NCBI RefSeq assembly: GCF_009856295.1
Contig: NZ_WMEU01000015.1
Coordinates: 1-38,256 of the forward strand
Origin: Pontibacillus yanchengensis
GTDB lineage: Bacteria > Bacillota > Bacilli > Bacillales > BH030062
Reading direction: 5' to 3'
DNA: 38,256 nt
Below, piece by piece: positions 23,103 to 30,056 of this stretch. The notes under the pieces are model-generated. The model saw only the letters and a list, made by a program, of their open reading frames with translations. It ran no database searches and was not told the DNA's origin. Both the position numbers and the translations under genes were made by a program. Numbering within the stretch: position 1 is the first letter of the stretch; every line of letters starts with the position of its first letter.

Positions 23103-23209
23103 TAAAAACCACCATTTCATTTATTTAATTTATGAATCATTAACTGCGAAAGATAAGCACTTTGTGATGCTAACCCTTCTTATTACAGATTTAATCATTG
23201 GGAAGAGTC

Positions 23210-23370
23210 TTAGTCGTCACTTTCTACTGTATATTCATTTCCATTTTCTGGATTTGCAGTAATTCGCTTATAATCTTCCTCCCAAGTTATATAAACACCT
23301 TCAATTTCATCTTAGTCAAAGAACAATACTTTTCAACTCCTTCGTTTAATAAGTCAGATTGCCATAAAAA
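23210..23370 (-). pseudogene. Degenerate small ORF
   Basis: Fragments WQSDLLNEGVEKY and DEIEGVYITWEEDYKRITAN read in different frames around 23320, with a TAA before DEIEG. A single-base change plus one stop would restore one acidic C-terminal peptide ending ENGNEYTVESDD. There is no start codon. It is a probable remnant of a plasmid gene. Confidence 0.35.
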
Positions 23371-23373
23371 TAT

Positions 23374-23541
23374 CTATACATTTAATAGTTTATTAATTAA
23401 TTCTGTTAATGACTGCGAGAATCTATGAGGAAACAGGCTACACAATAATAAAAAGAACATGAGTAGACATGCTACAACGATTTTTAAATCATCCTCAAAT
23501 TTACTTCTTCCTTCTTTTTTTGAATTACTGTATTTTTTCAA
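23374..23541 (-). CDS. 55-aa single-span membrane peptide
   Basis: A TTG start at 23541 follows a G-rich ribosome-binding site (GGGGGGGAGTAG). The product is charged at the N-terminus (KKYSNSKKEGRSKFEDDLK), then has one membrane segment (IVVACLLMFFLLLCSLF), then a short amphipathic tail. The strong ribosome-binding site supports translation. It resembles many small plasmid membrane peptides without known function. Confidence 0.5.
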   Translation of the reverse strand: MKKYSNSKKEGRSKFEDDLKIVVACLLMFFLLLCSLFPHRFSQSLTELINKLLNV

Positions 23542-23579
23542 AACTACTCCCCCCCTAAATTCCTATATACCTCAGCATG

Positions 23580-23894
23580 TTACCTATTAGAATTAGCTTT
23601 CCATGCTACTTCACAATCTTTACAAAATAAACGTTCTGAACCACTCAACCACTTTCTACCTACCTGGAATAAGCCAATCCCAAAAAGAAAGAAAAAAACT
23701 ACTAACGCTACGTTTTCAAATGTATTTTCTGTACTCAAAATTGGGTTACTTGTGCTTGAAGCTAATCCGAAAAGTGAAATAGTTCCATAAAACAGAAAGG
23801 CTGCTCCAACCAATAACAAGAATGCCGGAAAAAGTACCGTTTGTCTTTTTACTACTCTATTGCTCTCGCATCTTATACACCTTTCCCACTCCAT
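23580..23894 (-). CDS. Membrane protein with split zinc ribbon, 104 aa
   Basis: A CIRCES pair at the N-terminus and LFCKDCE near the C-terminus give two CxxC knuckles. They enclose two membrane segments (FPAFLLLVGAAFLFYGTISL and VALVVFFFLFGIGLF). Both knuckles would lie on the cytoplasmic side and could bind one zinc. The ATG at 23894 follows GGGAGGGATTTAT. The gene lies directly downstream of the RelE-type toxin gene. The function is unknown. Confidence 0.6.
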   Translation of the reverse strand: MEWERCIRCESNRVVKRQTVLFPAFLLLVGAAFLFYGTISLFGLASSTSNPILSTENTFENVALVVFFFLFGIGLFQVGRKWLSGSERLFCKDCEVAWKANSNR

Positions 23895-23930
23895 ATAAAT
23901 CCCTCCCATCTATCGTAATGAAAGATATTC

Positions 23931-24221
23931 TTACACTGCAGCAAACCATTCCGCTGGATTAGTAGAGTATGATTTGCTATTCCTAATGTCCATATGACCA
24001 ACATAAATAGTTGATTCTTTAATCATGTAGAAGATACGTGCTCGTTTACATCGAATCCGCTTCACGTTTTTATTTTTGTTTAACTTGGTGCATTGATACA
24101 TCTCAGGATACGGATCTTGTTGTAAAGTTGTTAGAGCTTCTTGGATATCCTCTCGTTCCTTTTTGTTGAACTTCGAAAATTCTTTTTTTACACGCTTGGA
24201 TGCAAATACCACATTATACAT
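23931..24221 (-). CDS. RelE/ParE-superfamily toxin-like protein
   Basis: The 96-aa basic protein has the RelE/ParE layout: VVFASKRVKKEFSKFNKKER, a helix, then KNVKRIRCKRARIFYMIKES with the conserved basic/aromatic strand pattern, and a C-terminal TIYVGHMDIRNS. Such proteins usually cleave mRNA on the ribosome or poison gyrase. No antitoxin-like gene lies next to it: upstream is a 195-aa gene, downstream a membrane protein. It may be orphaned, use a distant antitoxin, or have evolved another role. The AAAGGTGAGG ribosome-binding site is good. Confidence 0.7.
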   Translation of the reverse strand: MYNVVFASKRVKKEFSKFNKKEREDIQEALTTLQQDPYPEMYQCTKLNKNKNVKRIRCKRARIFYMIKESTIYVGHMDIRNSKSYSTNPAEWFAAV

Positions 24222-24300
24222 CGTTACCTCACCTTTCTATTTTAATATTTTTATAAACGAAAACACATATATAATGGAAGAAACTCGGATTTTTTATTGG

Positions 24301-24325
24301 CAAGCCCCTTGTTATAAGGGGCTTG
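24301..24325. terminator. Hairpin after the 195-aa gene
   Basis: CAAGCCCCTT pairs with AAGGGGCTTG across a 5-base loop. There is no long T-run on the minus strand, so termination may be partial, leaving the RelE-like gene partly co-expressed. Confidence 0.6.
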
Positions 24326-24336
24326 TTACAACCCTG

Positions 24337-24924
24337 CTACCCTATTCTTTTCTCCGCTTCTTGCTTATCATCAAATACCTGAGTCAGCTGAGGCTGTTTC
24401 AATTTATAAACTCTTCCCTCTGCATCCAAACTAACAGGGTGAACGTAATAGTATGCCTTTGTTCCTTTTCCGAAGATAACTGGAACAACATCTTTTCCAT
24501 TGAATAAGAACCCTGCATGACCATCGAACCAACCAATTTCTTTCTCGAATTCTTTTCTACCTAGGGATTCAATCACTTTATCAACATTTGTAGTAGTCTC
24601 TTTTTTCACGATAAAAGGTTTAACTTGTACTACGCCCTTTGGTAAAGCTACGGACAAAGGAAATTTACGATTGGGTTTAACCTCGATGATGACACCATAT
24701 CCTTTTTCGTCTTTCACGCTAACAACTTGACCGACCTTACTCTCTTGAAGGGACATCCCGTCTGCCTCAGCTATATTATATTTACATCTGCCTGATTTCC
24801 CTTCCAGGATTCGTTGAGCGAATGTTTCCTGTGCTTTCTTCAAGATATCTTCTTCCGACATCCCTTCTGTTATTTCTACTTTCACCTGAGTAGTATCAAA
24901 ATCCATGTTAACTAATTTTTCCAT
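24337..24924 (-). CDS. Hypothetical plasmid protein, 195 aa
   Basis: This is a soluble protein with ITEGMSEEDILKKAQETFAQ near the N-terminus and a beta-rich middle (VGQVVSVKDEKGYGVIIEV) that could be a small OB or SH3-like barrel. The ribosome-binding site is another copy of the ACACTTTAGGAGGA leader, placing the gene in the same regulatory group as the ArdC, SSB and Rad52-like genes 18-21 kb away. No catalytic motif is recognised. Confidence 0.65.
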   Translation of the reverse strand: MEKLVNMDFDTTQVKVEITEGMSEEDILKKAQETFAQRILEGKSGRCKYNIAEADGMSLQESKVGQVVSVKDEKGYGVIIEVKPNRKFPLSVALPKGVVQVKPFIVKKETTTNVDKVIESLGRKEFEKEIGWFDGHAGFLFNGKDVVPVIFGKGTKAYYYVHPVSLDAEGRVYKLKQPQLTQVFDDKQEAEKRIG

Positions 24925-24930
24925 GTTAAA

Positions 24931-24945
24931 TTCCTCCTAAAGTGT
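24931..24945 (-). promoter_or_regulatory. Leader motif ACACTTTAGGAGGA (copy 6)
   Basis: Minus-strand copy before the 195-aa gene, distant from the other five copies at 3.1-6.8 kb. Confidence 0.65.
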
Positions 24946-24997
24946 ATTTCGAAAATTCCCAATATTGAATTGGTTAACTGTATCGTAACAGAAGTAT

Positions 24998-25145
24998 TTT
25001 GCACTTACAAGTAATAAAATAATATTAAATACACAAAACATACAAAATGTATATAAACATGGAATAATAACATGTTTTTCTATGTGAAATGAAAATATCA
25101 TGATAATATAGTAAATATAATGGTATTACTAATTGTAAGTGCAAA
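24998..25145. promoter_or_regulatory. Inverted-repeat region beside recombinase, probable recombination site
   Basis: TTTGCACTTACAA (24998-25010) is the exact inverse of TTGTAAGTGCAAA (25133-25145). The match extends through GTAATA/TATTAC with a 3-base bulge. Between them are smaller inverted repeats (ATACA-AAA-TGTAT and AAACATG-N9-CATGTTT) of a size fitting a tyrosine-recombinase core. The recombinase gene starts 25 bases later, and its promoter must lie inside this region, so the protein may repress itself. Confidence 0.6.
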
Positions 25146-25169
25146 TTAATGGAAAAAGGAGGTTCAATA

Positions 25170-26276
25170 ATGAATTTGGAAAAATTATCTACATATGAAT
25201 CAAATCAACTCTTGAATTCCGATGAATTTGATTGGTTTAATCCTTCAATGTATAAAAGAGTGGTGGAATTAGGTTTTCGAAATGTCGAGTGGAATGAAAT
25301 TCCAGATGAATTGTTACTTTATCTCTTTTTACATGATGAACCAAGTTTGGGTTCCAAAAGAAAGGAAACAACGAAAAAGGAGTATTTTCGAGAAGCGAAG
25401 CAATTTATGGACTATGTGTTTCAAACATCAGGTAGTATCCGATCCTTACACCATGAAGATGTACAAAATTATCAACTGCAGTTAGAGCAACAAGGATACA
25501 AGTCAACCACCTTAAGACGAAAAAGCGTTGTTATTCAACAGTTCCTATCTTACCTGGTCAACAAAGGAATTATAGATGACGATTTAACGAAGAGCATGAA
25601 AAGGATCTCGGTAAAGAAAGAAACGCTTGTGAATCGAGACTTTTATGATACGGAAGTGCAAGCGTTGCTAGACTATTACCAAGAAGAAGACTACTTCATG
25701 TACACCCTATTATATGTACTTATATCTACCGGTTTACGTATTCAAGAACTAGCGGATGCAAAATGGGGGAATGTTTTCTATCAACCAGAAGTGGGATTAT
25801 ATTTCTTAACAGTCGTCGGTAAGCGGGATAAAGCACGAGAGGTTCCTATTTTTGAGGATGTGTTAGAGGTCATTAAGGAATTCCGTATGAGAAGAAGATT
25901 TACTGGAGAGTTAAAGAATGACGGAACGCCTTTCTTCCCCAAAGCTAGTGGCCAACATTATAGCTTTAAGTATTTAAGTCAAAAGTTTTCAAATGAAATC
26001 CTATCGCTCCAAGGTCAATTTGAATTTATCAATCAGCGGGTGCAACGGGAAGAAGCAATGAAAGAGGAAGGTCATAATATAAAGTATCGAATTACGCCTC
26101 ATACTTGCAGACACTATACTGCTTCCTATTTCTTATCCAAAGGAGCTGACCAAAAAGCGGTCCAGGATCTACTTGGCCATGAATCATCCTCTACAACAGA
26201 TGGTTATTTGAGGAGGAAACGTAAATTTGAAGAACATGCAGCTGTAAAGGTTGGGAAAACCTTTATGAGTCATTGA
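25170..26276 (+). CDS. Tyrosine recombinase (integrase/resolvase family)
   Basis: The 368-aa protein has an N-terminal SAM-like DNA-binding domain (LGSKRKETTKKEYFREAKQF ... YKSTTLRRKSVVIQQFLSYL). The catalytic domain carries Arg I in STGLRIQELA, HxxR in HTCRHYTASY, and LLGHESSSTTDGYLR with the nucleophilic Tyr. Such enzymes resolve plasmid multimers or integrate DNA. The ATG at 25170 follows AAGGAGGTTCAATA; the frame extends to 25149 without need. It is next to a large inverted repeat upstream and two terminators downstream, as a single-gene unit. A resolution role is more likely than phage integration, because no attP-like tRNA match or excisionase is seen. Confidence 0.85.
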   Translation: MNLEKLSTYESNQLLNSDEFDWFNPSMYKRVVELGFRNVEWNEIPDELLLYLFLHDEPSLGSKRKETTKKEYFREAKQFMDYVFQTSGSIRSLHHEDVQNYQLQLEQQGYKSTTLRRKSVVIQQFLSYLVNKGIIDDDLTKSMKRISVKKETLVNRDFYDTEVQALLDYYQEEDYFMYTLLYVLISTGLRIQELADAKWGNVFYQPEVGLYFLTVVGKRDKAREVPIFEDVLEVIKEFRMRRRFTGELKNDGTPFFPKASGQHYSFKYLSQKFSNEILSLQGQFEFINQRVQREEAMKEEGHNIKYRITPHTCRHYTASYFLSKGADQKAVQDLLGHESSSTTDGYLRRKRKFEEHAAVKVGKTFMSH

Positions 26277-26350
26277 AAATATGAAGCTGTGAGCAAATTA
26301 GATGTATAAAAGTGATAGATAATGAATAAATTTAAACATATGATCATAAC

Positions 26351-26388
26351 AAAAAGGACTGTCTAATTAAGTTAGCAGTTTCCTTTTA
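26351..26388 (+). terminator. Terminator after recombinase
   Basis: AAAAGGA pairs with TCCTTTT, with inner CTG/CAG and CTAA/TTAG pairing. It lies 75 bases after the recombinase stop. Confidence 0.6.
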
Positions 26389-26460
26389 TTAAGAAAACAT
26401 ATAAAGAAGAAGGGAAACGTCCGAATTCCATTTGAACTAGGAAGATTTAAAATTACATAA

Positions 26461-26503
26461 AACAGGCACTACTCATTTAGTGTAATGAGATGTGCCTGTT
26501 TTT
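26461..26503. terminator. Bidirectional terminator between convergent units
   Basis: AACAGGCAC pairs with GTGCCTGTT, with inner CTCATT/AATGAG, and A/T flanks on both sides. It separates the plus-strand recombinase from the minus-strand metalloprotease operon. Confidence 0.85.
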
Positions 26504-26537
26504 AGGTGATTTTAGTACATCTTACATTGCTTACACT

Positions 26538-27050
26538 TTAATTACCTGCTTTTTTAATCTCTTTCTCTATTTGCCCTTTATTTAATGAGCCATTTAAGCC
26601 TTTAATAGATGACCTGAATTTACCGTGTTTCTCTGGTACAAGAGCAGTATCTGACAATTCATAGTAATATCCATCGTCAGATTTCTTTAAGAACATTACA
26701 TACACTTGCCCATTATCTACATAGTTAATAGCTTGGTTCAGTGTAATTCTATCAGGTGTCGAACCTTTGAGGACGTTTTTCACTTCTACTTCTGAGAATT
26801 GTCTATTGAATTCTTGCTGGGACTGAGGATGTTTTACAGTTTTCTTTTCAACATTTGTAACTTTCCCCATAACTATAGCGTCAGATTTAGTAGCTAATTC
26901 TTCAAAATTATATTCAGGCCAATCTGCATGTGCTTCTGAGCTAAATTCATAGGCTTGACTTTGATTTACATCAGTATTCAGAATACTCACTGAAAAAATT
27001 GTTCCCGCTGAGAATACTGTGAGTAATGATAATTGCATGAATTTATTCAT
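26538..27050 (-). CDS. Secreted protein, partner of metalloprotease, 170 aa
   Basis: A signal peptide (FMQLSLLTVFSAGTIFSVSI) precedes a soluble mature protein. It contains FEELATKSDAIVMGKVTNVE, VEVKNVLKGSTPDRITLNQ and VYVMFLKKSDDGYYYEL. The repeated short strands with a VMGKV/VKNVLKG pattern resemble secreted OB-like domains. It lies 13 bases downstream of the metalloprotease gene in the same operon, so it may inhibit, stabilise or accompany that enzyme. That role is inference from position. Confidence 0.65.
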   Translation of the reverse strand: MNKFMQLSLLTVFSAGTIFSVSILNTDVNQSQAYEFSSEAHADWPEYNFEELATKSDAIVMGKVTNVEKKTVKHPQSQQEFNRQFSEVEVKNVLKGSTPDRITLNQAINYVDNGQVYVMFLKKSDDGYYYELSDTALVPEKHGKFRSSIKGLNGSLNKGQIEKEIKKAGN

Positions 27051-27063
27051 TCGTTTTACCCCC

Positions 27064-27615
27064 TTAGTTTCTTAAATCTTTAATTTCGTTCACATCTCTT
27101 GTTCTAGGTACAGAATTAGTTCTATCACGACTGTAACTCATAATTGAATTATCTCCTACACCTTCTTTCGATTCATAGTCACCCAAGAAGAGAGCATGTC
27201 CAAATTCATGTACTGAGGTGTTGATTGCTAACTGCCAATAGGTTGCTTCATCATCATATTTAGATGAATTGTTTAAAACTTCTAATTCAGTGCGGTTGAT
27301 ACTTATATTGAATGAATCAACATTCCCCCCTACAATATCCGGTTGGTACAAACCTAACCAACCATCATTATAATCATAGTGAAAGAACCAATTCTCTGCA
27401 TTATCAACATGATTAACCGTTACACCAATTTTTTGATTCCAATGATCGGCGGATGTATTTGATAAATAGTTAGCACTGCTACCGCTATAGTCATAAGGAA
27501 TATTGTATAAGTCATAACCCGTCGACAAATACTTTGCAGCGGCAGGTACCGCTGTCATTACGAAAGCAATACCCATTACAAATGTTAGGACCTTCAATTT
27601 CATAAACTTCTTCAC
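27064..27615 (-). CDS. Secreted zinc metalloprotease (metzincin/snapalysin-like)
   Basis: A signal peptide (LKVLTFVMGIAFVMTAVPAAA) precedes the catalytic motif HEFGHALFLGD at 136-146 and a Met-turn IMSYS at 158-162. This is the metzincin layout with Asp instead of the third His, as in snapalysin, although the usual glycine at the eighth position is Phe. The protein is short (183 aa) and may be a minimal catalytic domain. The start is a GTG after GAGGAGGAAGTTTA. Secreted proteases of this kind are typical targets of PlcR-type quorum sensing, but no PlcR box lies upstream. Confidence 0.75.
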   Translation of the reverse strand: MKKFMKLKVLTFVMGIAFVMTAVPAAAKYLSTGYDLYNIPYDYSGSSANYLSNTSADHWNQKIGVTVNHVDNAENWFFHYDYNDGWLGLYQPDIVGGNVDSFNISINRTELEVLNNSSKYDDEATYWQLAINTSVHEFGHALFLGDYESKEGVGDNSIMSYSRDRTNSVPRTRDVNEIKDLRN

Positions 27616-27798
27616 TAAACTTCCTCCTCATATATTTAATATTTTGTTAAGTACTTATCGATAAACATGATAGCGCCTCAACAATTACAATATTACAAAA
27701 AGGAGAAGGACAGGATGAATCACGAAAACTAGGCAATGAGTATGATCAGCAGTGATTAAATAACTCTGGGTTTGATATGAGAGGAGACACACAAAAAT

Positions 27799-27814
27799 TA
27801 TGAATATGTTCATA
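27799..27814 (+). promoter_or_regulatory. Perfect PlcR box before lipoprotein gene
   Basis: TATGAATATGTTCATA fits the published PlcR consensus TATGNANNNNTNCATA at every fixed position. It lies 66 bases before the lipoprotein start codon, close to the distance seen in PlcR-regulated promoters. Confidence 0.8.
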
Positions 27815-27879
27815 TTTAGGTGATTAATAATATTGTTTGTATTAACATTAAAATATCATTTTTAAAGGAGGGAAATCCT

Positions 27880-28290
27880 ATGAGCTTAATTATTAATAAG
27901 CACTTACTTAGTTTTAAGCTTATCTTAGTGTTATTCTTTATAGTTCTTAGTGGTTGTAATTACGTCACAAACAATGACGAGGTTGAGAAAGTAGAAGTTT
28001 CTAAAATGAATATACACGGGGACACAAATTTAATCAAAACCTTGAGAGGTAAAGAAATGAATGCTGTTTTGGAGATTTCACAAAAAGCTAAAGAACAAAG
28101 CGACAGTATTGATATGGCATATGGGGATTATGAGATAGAAGTTCATTTAAATACTGGAGAAAAGATTAAATTCACTTTATATTTTTCGTCAGCAGGAACC
28201 TCCGGTATTGTTATGAAAGATCCGACTTTTTACTCTGATCTAGATAAAACTGATATCAGTAATTTCAAAGCTGCTCTCAAAAATCAATAA
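27880..28290 (+). CDS. Lipoprotein, probable quorum-sensing target
   Basis: The N-terminus SFKLILVLFFIVLSGC carries a lipobox (LSGC), so the mature protein is lipid-anchored outside the membrane. The rest is a small alpha/beta domain (KTLRGKEMNAVLEISQKAKE then YGDYEIEVHLNTGEKIKFTL). The ATG at 27880 follows AAAGGAGGGAAATCCT; the longer frame to 27820 lacks a ribosome-binding site. A perfect PlcR box lies ahead, and the PlcR-like regulator gene is 400 bases downstream, suggesting direct control. Confidence 0.75.
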   Translation: MSLIINKHLLSFKLILVLFFIVLSGCNYVTNNDEVEKVEVSKMNIHGDTNLIKTLRGKEMNAVLEISQKAKEQSDSIDMAYGDYEIEVHLNTGEKIKFTLYFSSAGTSGIVMKDPTFYSDLDKTDISNFKAALKNQ

Positions 28291-28434
28291 TCATTATAAA
28301 CAACAAAACCTCCATATACATTCAGGAGGCTTAGTTGTTCATTCACATCACTTCACTTTTACACTCAACACTTTGGCAATGAGTAAAACGGAAGCCAACG
28401 CTATGTTGTGAATATTTTGAAAGGAGGCATTTAC

Positions 28435-28464
28435 ATGAGTATTCAAAACTTAGAAGCCATTTAA
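28435..28464 (+). CDS. 9-aa ORF with strong ribosome-binding site
   Basis: AAAGGAGGCATTTAC precedes ATG, and the product is MSIQNLEAI. A second frame continues across the area as KLRSHLNNIAMNSEATILTQ, hinting at a frameshifted remnant. A degenerate PlcR-box-like sequence lies at about 28409-28424. It could be a signal-peptide leader or a decayed gene; too short to decide. Confidence 0.25.
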   Translation: MSIQNLEAI

Positions 28465-28631
28465 ATAACATTGCTATGAATAGTGAAGCCACAATTCTAA
28501 CGCAACATAACCCTTAGCGTACATTTTCCGCTTTTTGCTGTCTGAACCCCTATTGCAAAATAAGTACACCAATAAACGTTGTATCTAAATACTAAGTTGT
28601 AATCACCCTTTACTATAAAAATCATAGTTTT

Positions 28632-28647
28632 TGTGAAAATATTCATA
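28632..28647. promoter_or_regulatory. Near-perfect PlcR box (one mismatch)
   Basis: TGTGAAAATATTCATA differs from the PlcR consensus at one fixed base. It lies in the intergenic region just past the stop codon of the PlcR-like gene, with no obvious target gene. Confidence 0.45.
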
Positions 28648-28687
28648 ATAATGTTCCTAAACTTTGAAAATCTTTTATTTTAAATGA

Positions 28688-29572
28688 TTATTTAATGATT
28701 CCATAACGATAAAAAGAATCGATTTCCTTTCTTACTAACTCACCTAAATTATTTCTTTCTTGAAGAAAAAATATATCCTGTGATTTTTTCCAATGTTGCA
28801 TCCCTTTTTCAGTGTTATTAATTAATACATAATTTCTTCCTATTTGGTAATGAAATTCACCAAATAAGAACATTTCTTCCCTTCTTATACATTGCTTTAT
28901 CCCTTCCTGACACCATTTTATAGAGTTCTTATGATCCTTGCTGTCAGTTAATACTTTAGATGAATTGTATAAGGTCTTTAAATAAATTCTCTTTTCTCTG
29001 AATTCAAGAAACTCTTGAGCAATGAAGCGCCCAATTTCTAAATATTGCGTGGCCTTACTTAACTCCGATTCATTTCGAAATATGATTCCTATGCTATTCA
29101 AAACTTGTATATCTAATTCTGTGTGCAGTTTACTTAAATCCTTATCTGACAAGCAAGTATGAAGGATGTCTATAGCATTCTGATAATCATTCTGAGAATG
29201 GTATAATATAATGCCCCTGTGCCAGTTCAAGTATTTCTTATTTGCCTCTATACGAAATGCGGGAACATCTTTTTCAGACCGTATAATCTCCTTGATTAAG
29301 TGATAATCTCTATCTCTTCTTGCTGCATCTAATTGTTGTTTAACCTCCTCAATATAATCGAGTCGGAGAATATTTTGCTGGTCTGTAAAAAAGTGAATGT
29401 TTACACCAAGTTTCTTGGTAATTTCTAAAAGAATATTATATGAAGGGGTAATTTGATTCTGTTCTATACGACTAATTTCAGATTGGGTACATATCCCATA
29501 GGCAAGTGCTTCCTGAGAGATATTTAACTTCTTTCTTATTTGTTTAACCTTATCACCTAGTGTTTTTTCCAT
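28688..29572 (-). CDS. PlcR-like quorum-sensing regulator (RNPP family)
   Basis: The 294-aa protein has an N-terminal helix-turn-helix (GDKVKQIRKKLNISQEALAY then GICTQSEISRIEQNQITPS, residues 5-45) and a long helical TPR-like C-terminal region. It has the length and order of PlcR, the regulator of Bacillus cereus that is activated by the re-imported peptide PapR. The recognition helix CTQSEISRIE is close to the remembered CHQSEVSRIE of PlcR, which explains the PlcR boxes nearby. It is divergent from a PapR-like gene 186 bases away. The ATG at 29572 follows GGAAGAAGG. NprR or Rgg-like alternatives are less likely, given the box and the peptide. Confidence 0.85.
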   Translation of the reverse strand: MEKTLGDKVKQIRKKLNISQEALAYGICTQSEISRIEQNQITPSYNILLEITKKLGVNIHFFTDQQNILRLDYIEEVKQQLDAARRDRDYHLIKEIIRSEKDVPAFRIEANKKYLNWHRGIILYHSQNDYQNAIDILHTCLSDKDLSKLHTELDIQVLNSIGIIFRNESELSKATQYLEIGRFIAQEFLEFREKRIYLKTLYNSSKVLTDSKDHKNSIKWCQEGIKQCIRREEMFLFGEFHYQIGRNYVLINNTEKGMQHWKKSQDIFFLQERNNLGELVRKEIDSFYRYGIIK

Positions 29573-29591
29573 AAAAAGACCTTCTTCCGAT

Positions 29592-29607
29592 TATGAATAT
29601 TTTCATA
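29592..29607 (-). promoter_or_regulatory. Perfect PlcR box before PlcR-like gene
   Basis: TATGAATATTTTCATA matches TATGNANNNNTNCATA at all fixed positions. It lies 20 bases before the regulator start codon, overlapping the probable core promoter or 5' leader, and about 95 bases from the -35 of the divergent peptide gene. It probably mediates autoregulation. Confidence 0.85.
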
Positions 29608-29702
29608 GTTTAATAGAAAAAGAGCGTAATTTTAAAATTTATGTCTACATATTCCTATTAATGTTACACAAGAATACATGACTGAGTTGCTTGTACTATT
29701 AT

Positions 29703-29731
29703 TTTACTTTAAATTGGAAAATAGATACAAT
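29703..29731 (+). promoter_or_regulatory. Probable sigma-A promoter of the PapR-like gene
   Basis: -35 TTTACT (29703-29708), 17-base spacer, -10 TACAAT (29726-29731). It is placed about 28 bases before the ATG of the signal-peptide gene. Confidence 0.6.
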
Positions 29732-29758
29732 AAACATTAGTATAAATGGGGGAAAAAT

Positions 29759-29905
29759 ATGAGGAAATTAATCTATCTATTCGGAATTATCATTATTTCT
29801 TTGAGTACTATAGGAAGCACAAATGACTATCATTCCACTGCTATAGAAAAAAATTCTGTGAAGACAGATGATATAGTAACGAATGATTTACCTGATCAAC
29901 ACTAG
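29759..29905 (+). CDS. PapR-like quorum-sensing pro-peptide, 48 aa
   Basis: The 48-aa product has a Sec signal segment (KLIYLFGIIIISLSTIGS), a short spacer with STAIEKNSVK and a C-terminus VTNDLPDQH. PapR of Bacillus cereus is also 48 aa, contains a TALEKS stretch and ends in a heptapeptide such as ADLPFEF or SDLPFEY. Here the equivalent heptapeptide is NDLPDQH. After export the C-terminal peptide would be cut, re-imported and bound by the PlcR-like protein. The ATG follows GGGGGAAAAAT. It is divergent from the regulator gene, unlike the tandem plcR-papR order on the chromosome. Confidence 0.85.
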   Translation: MRKLIYLFGIIIISLSTIGSTNDYHSTAIEKNSVKTDDIVTNDLPDQH

Positions 29906-30003
29906 TTTCTTAGTGAATCTCAATAATGAATATATATAATAACCATTGTACAATTCTAGAAGTAATAGATTTTGGCTCAAGAAAAAGAGTAAAATTCAAT
30001 TTG

Positions 30004-30037
30004 AAAAGGACCACCTTCTTAAAGGCAGTCCTTTTTC
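30004..30037 (+). terminator. Terminator after the PapR-like gene
   Basis: AAAAGGAC pairs with GTCCTTTT, with AAGG/CCTT-type inner pairing, then TTC. It ends the signal-peptide transcript about 100 bases past its stop. Confidence 0.7.
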
Positions 30038-30056
30038 TTATGGTCTATAATTATCT

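Noticed and set aside
23198..23428. 76-codon plus-strand ORF
   Set aside because: It is the complement of minus-strand gene remnants and has no ribosome-binding site.
24221..24337. Antitoxin gene next to the RelE-like toxin
   Set aside because: The gap holds only a hairpin and a leader; neither neighbour resembles an antitoxin.
26280..26350. PlcR box after the recombinase
   Set aside because: Sequences such as AATGAATAAATTTAAACATA fail several fixed positions of the consensus.
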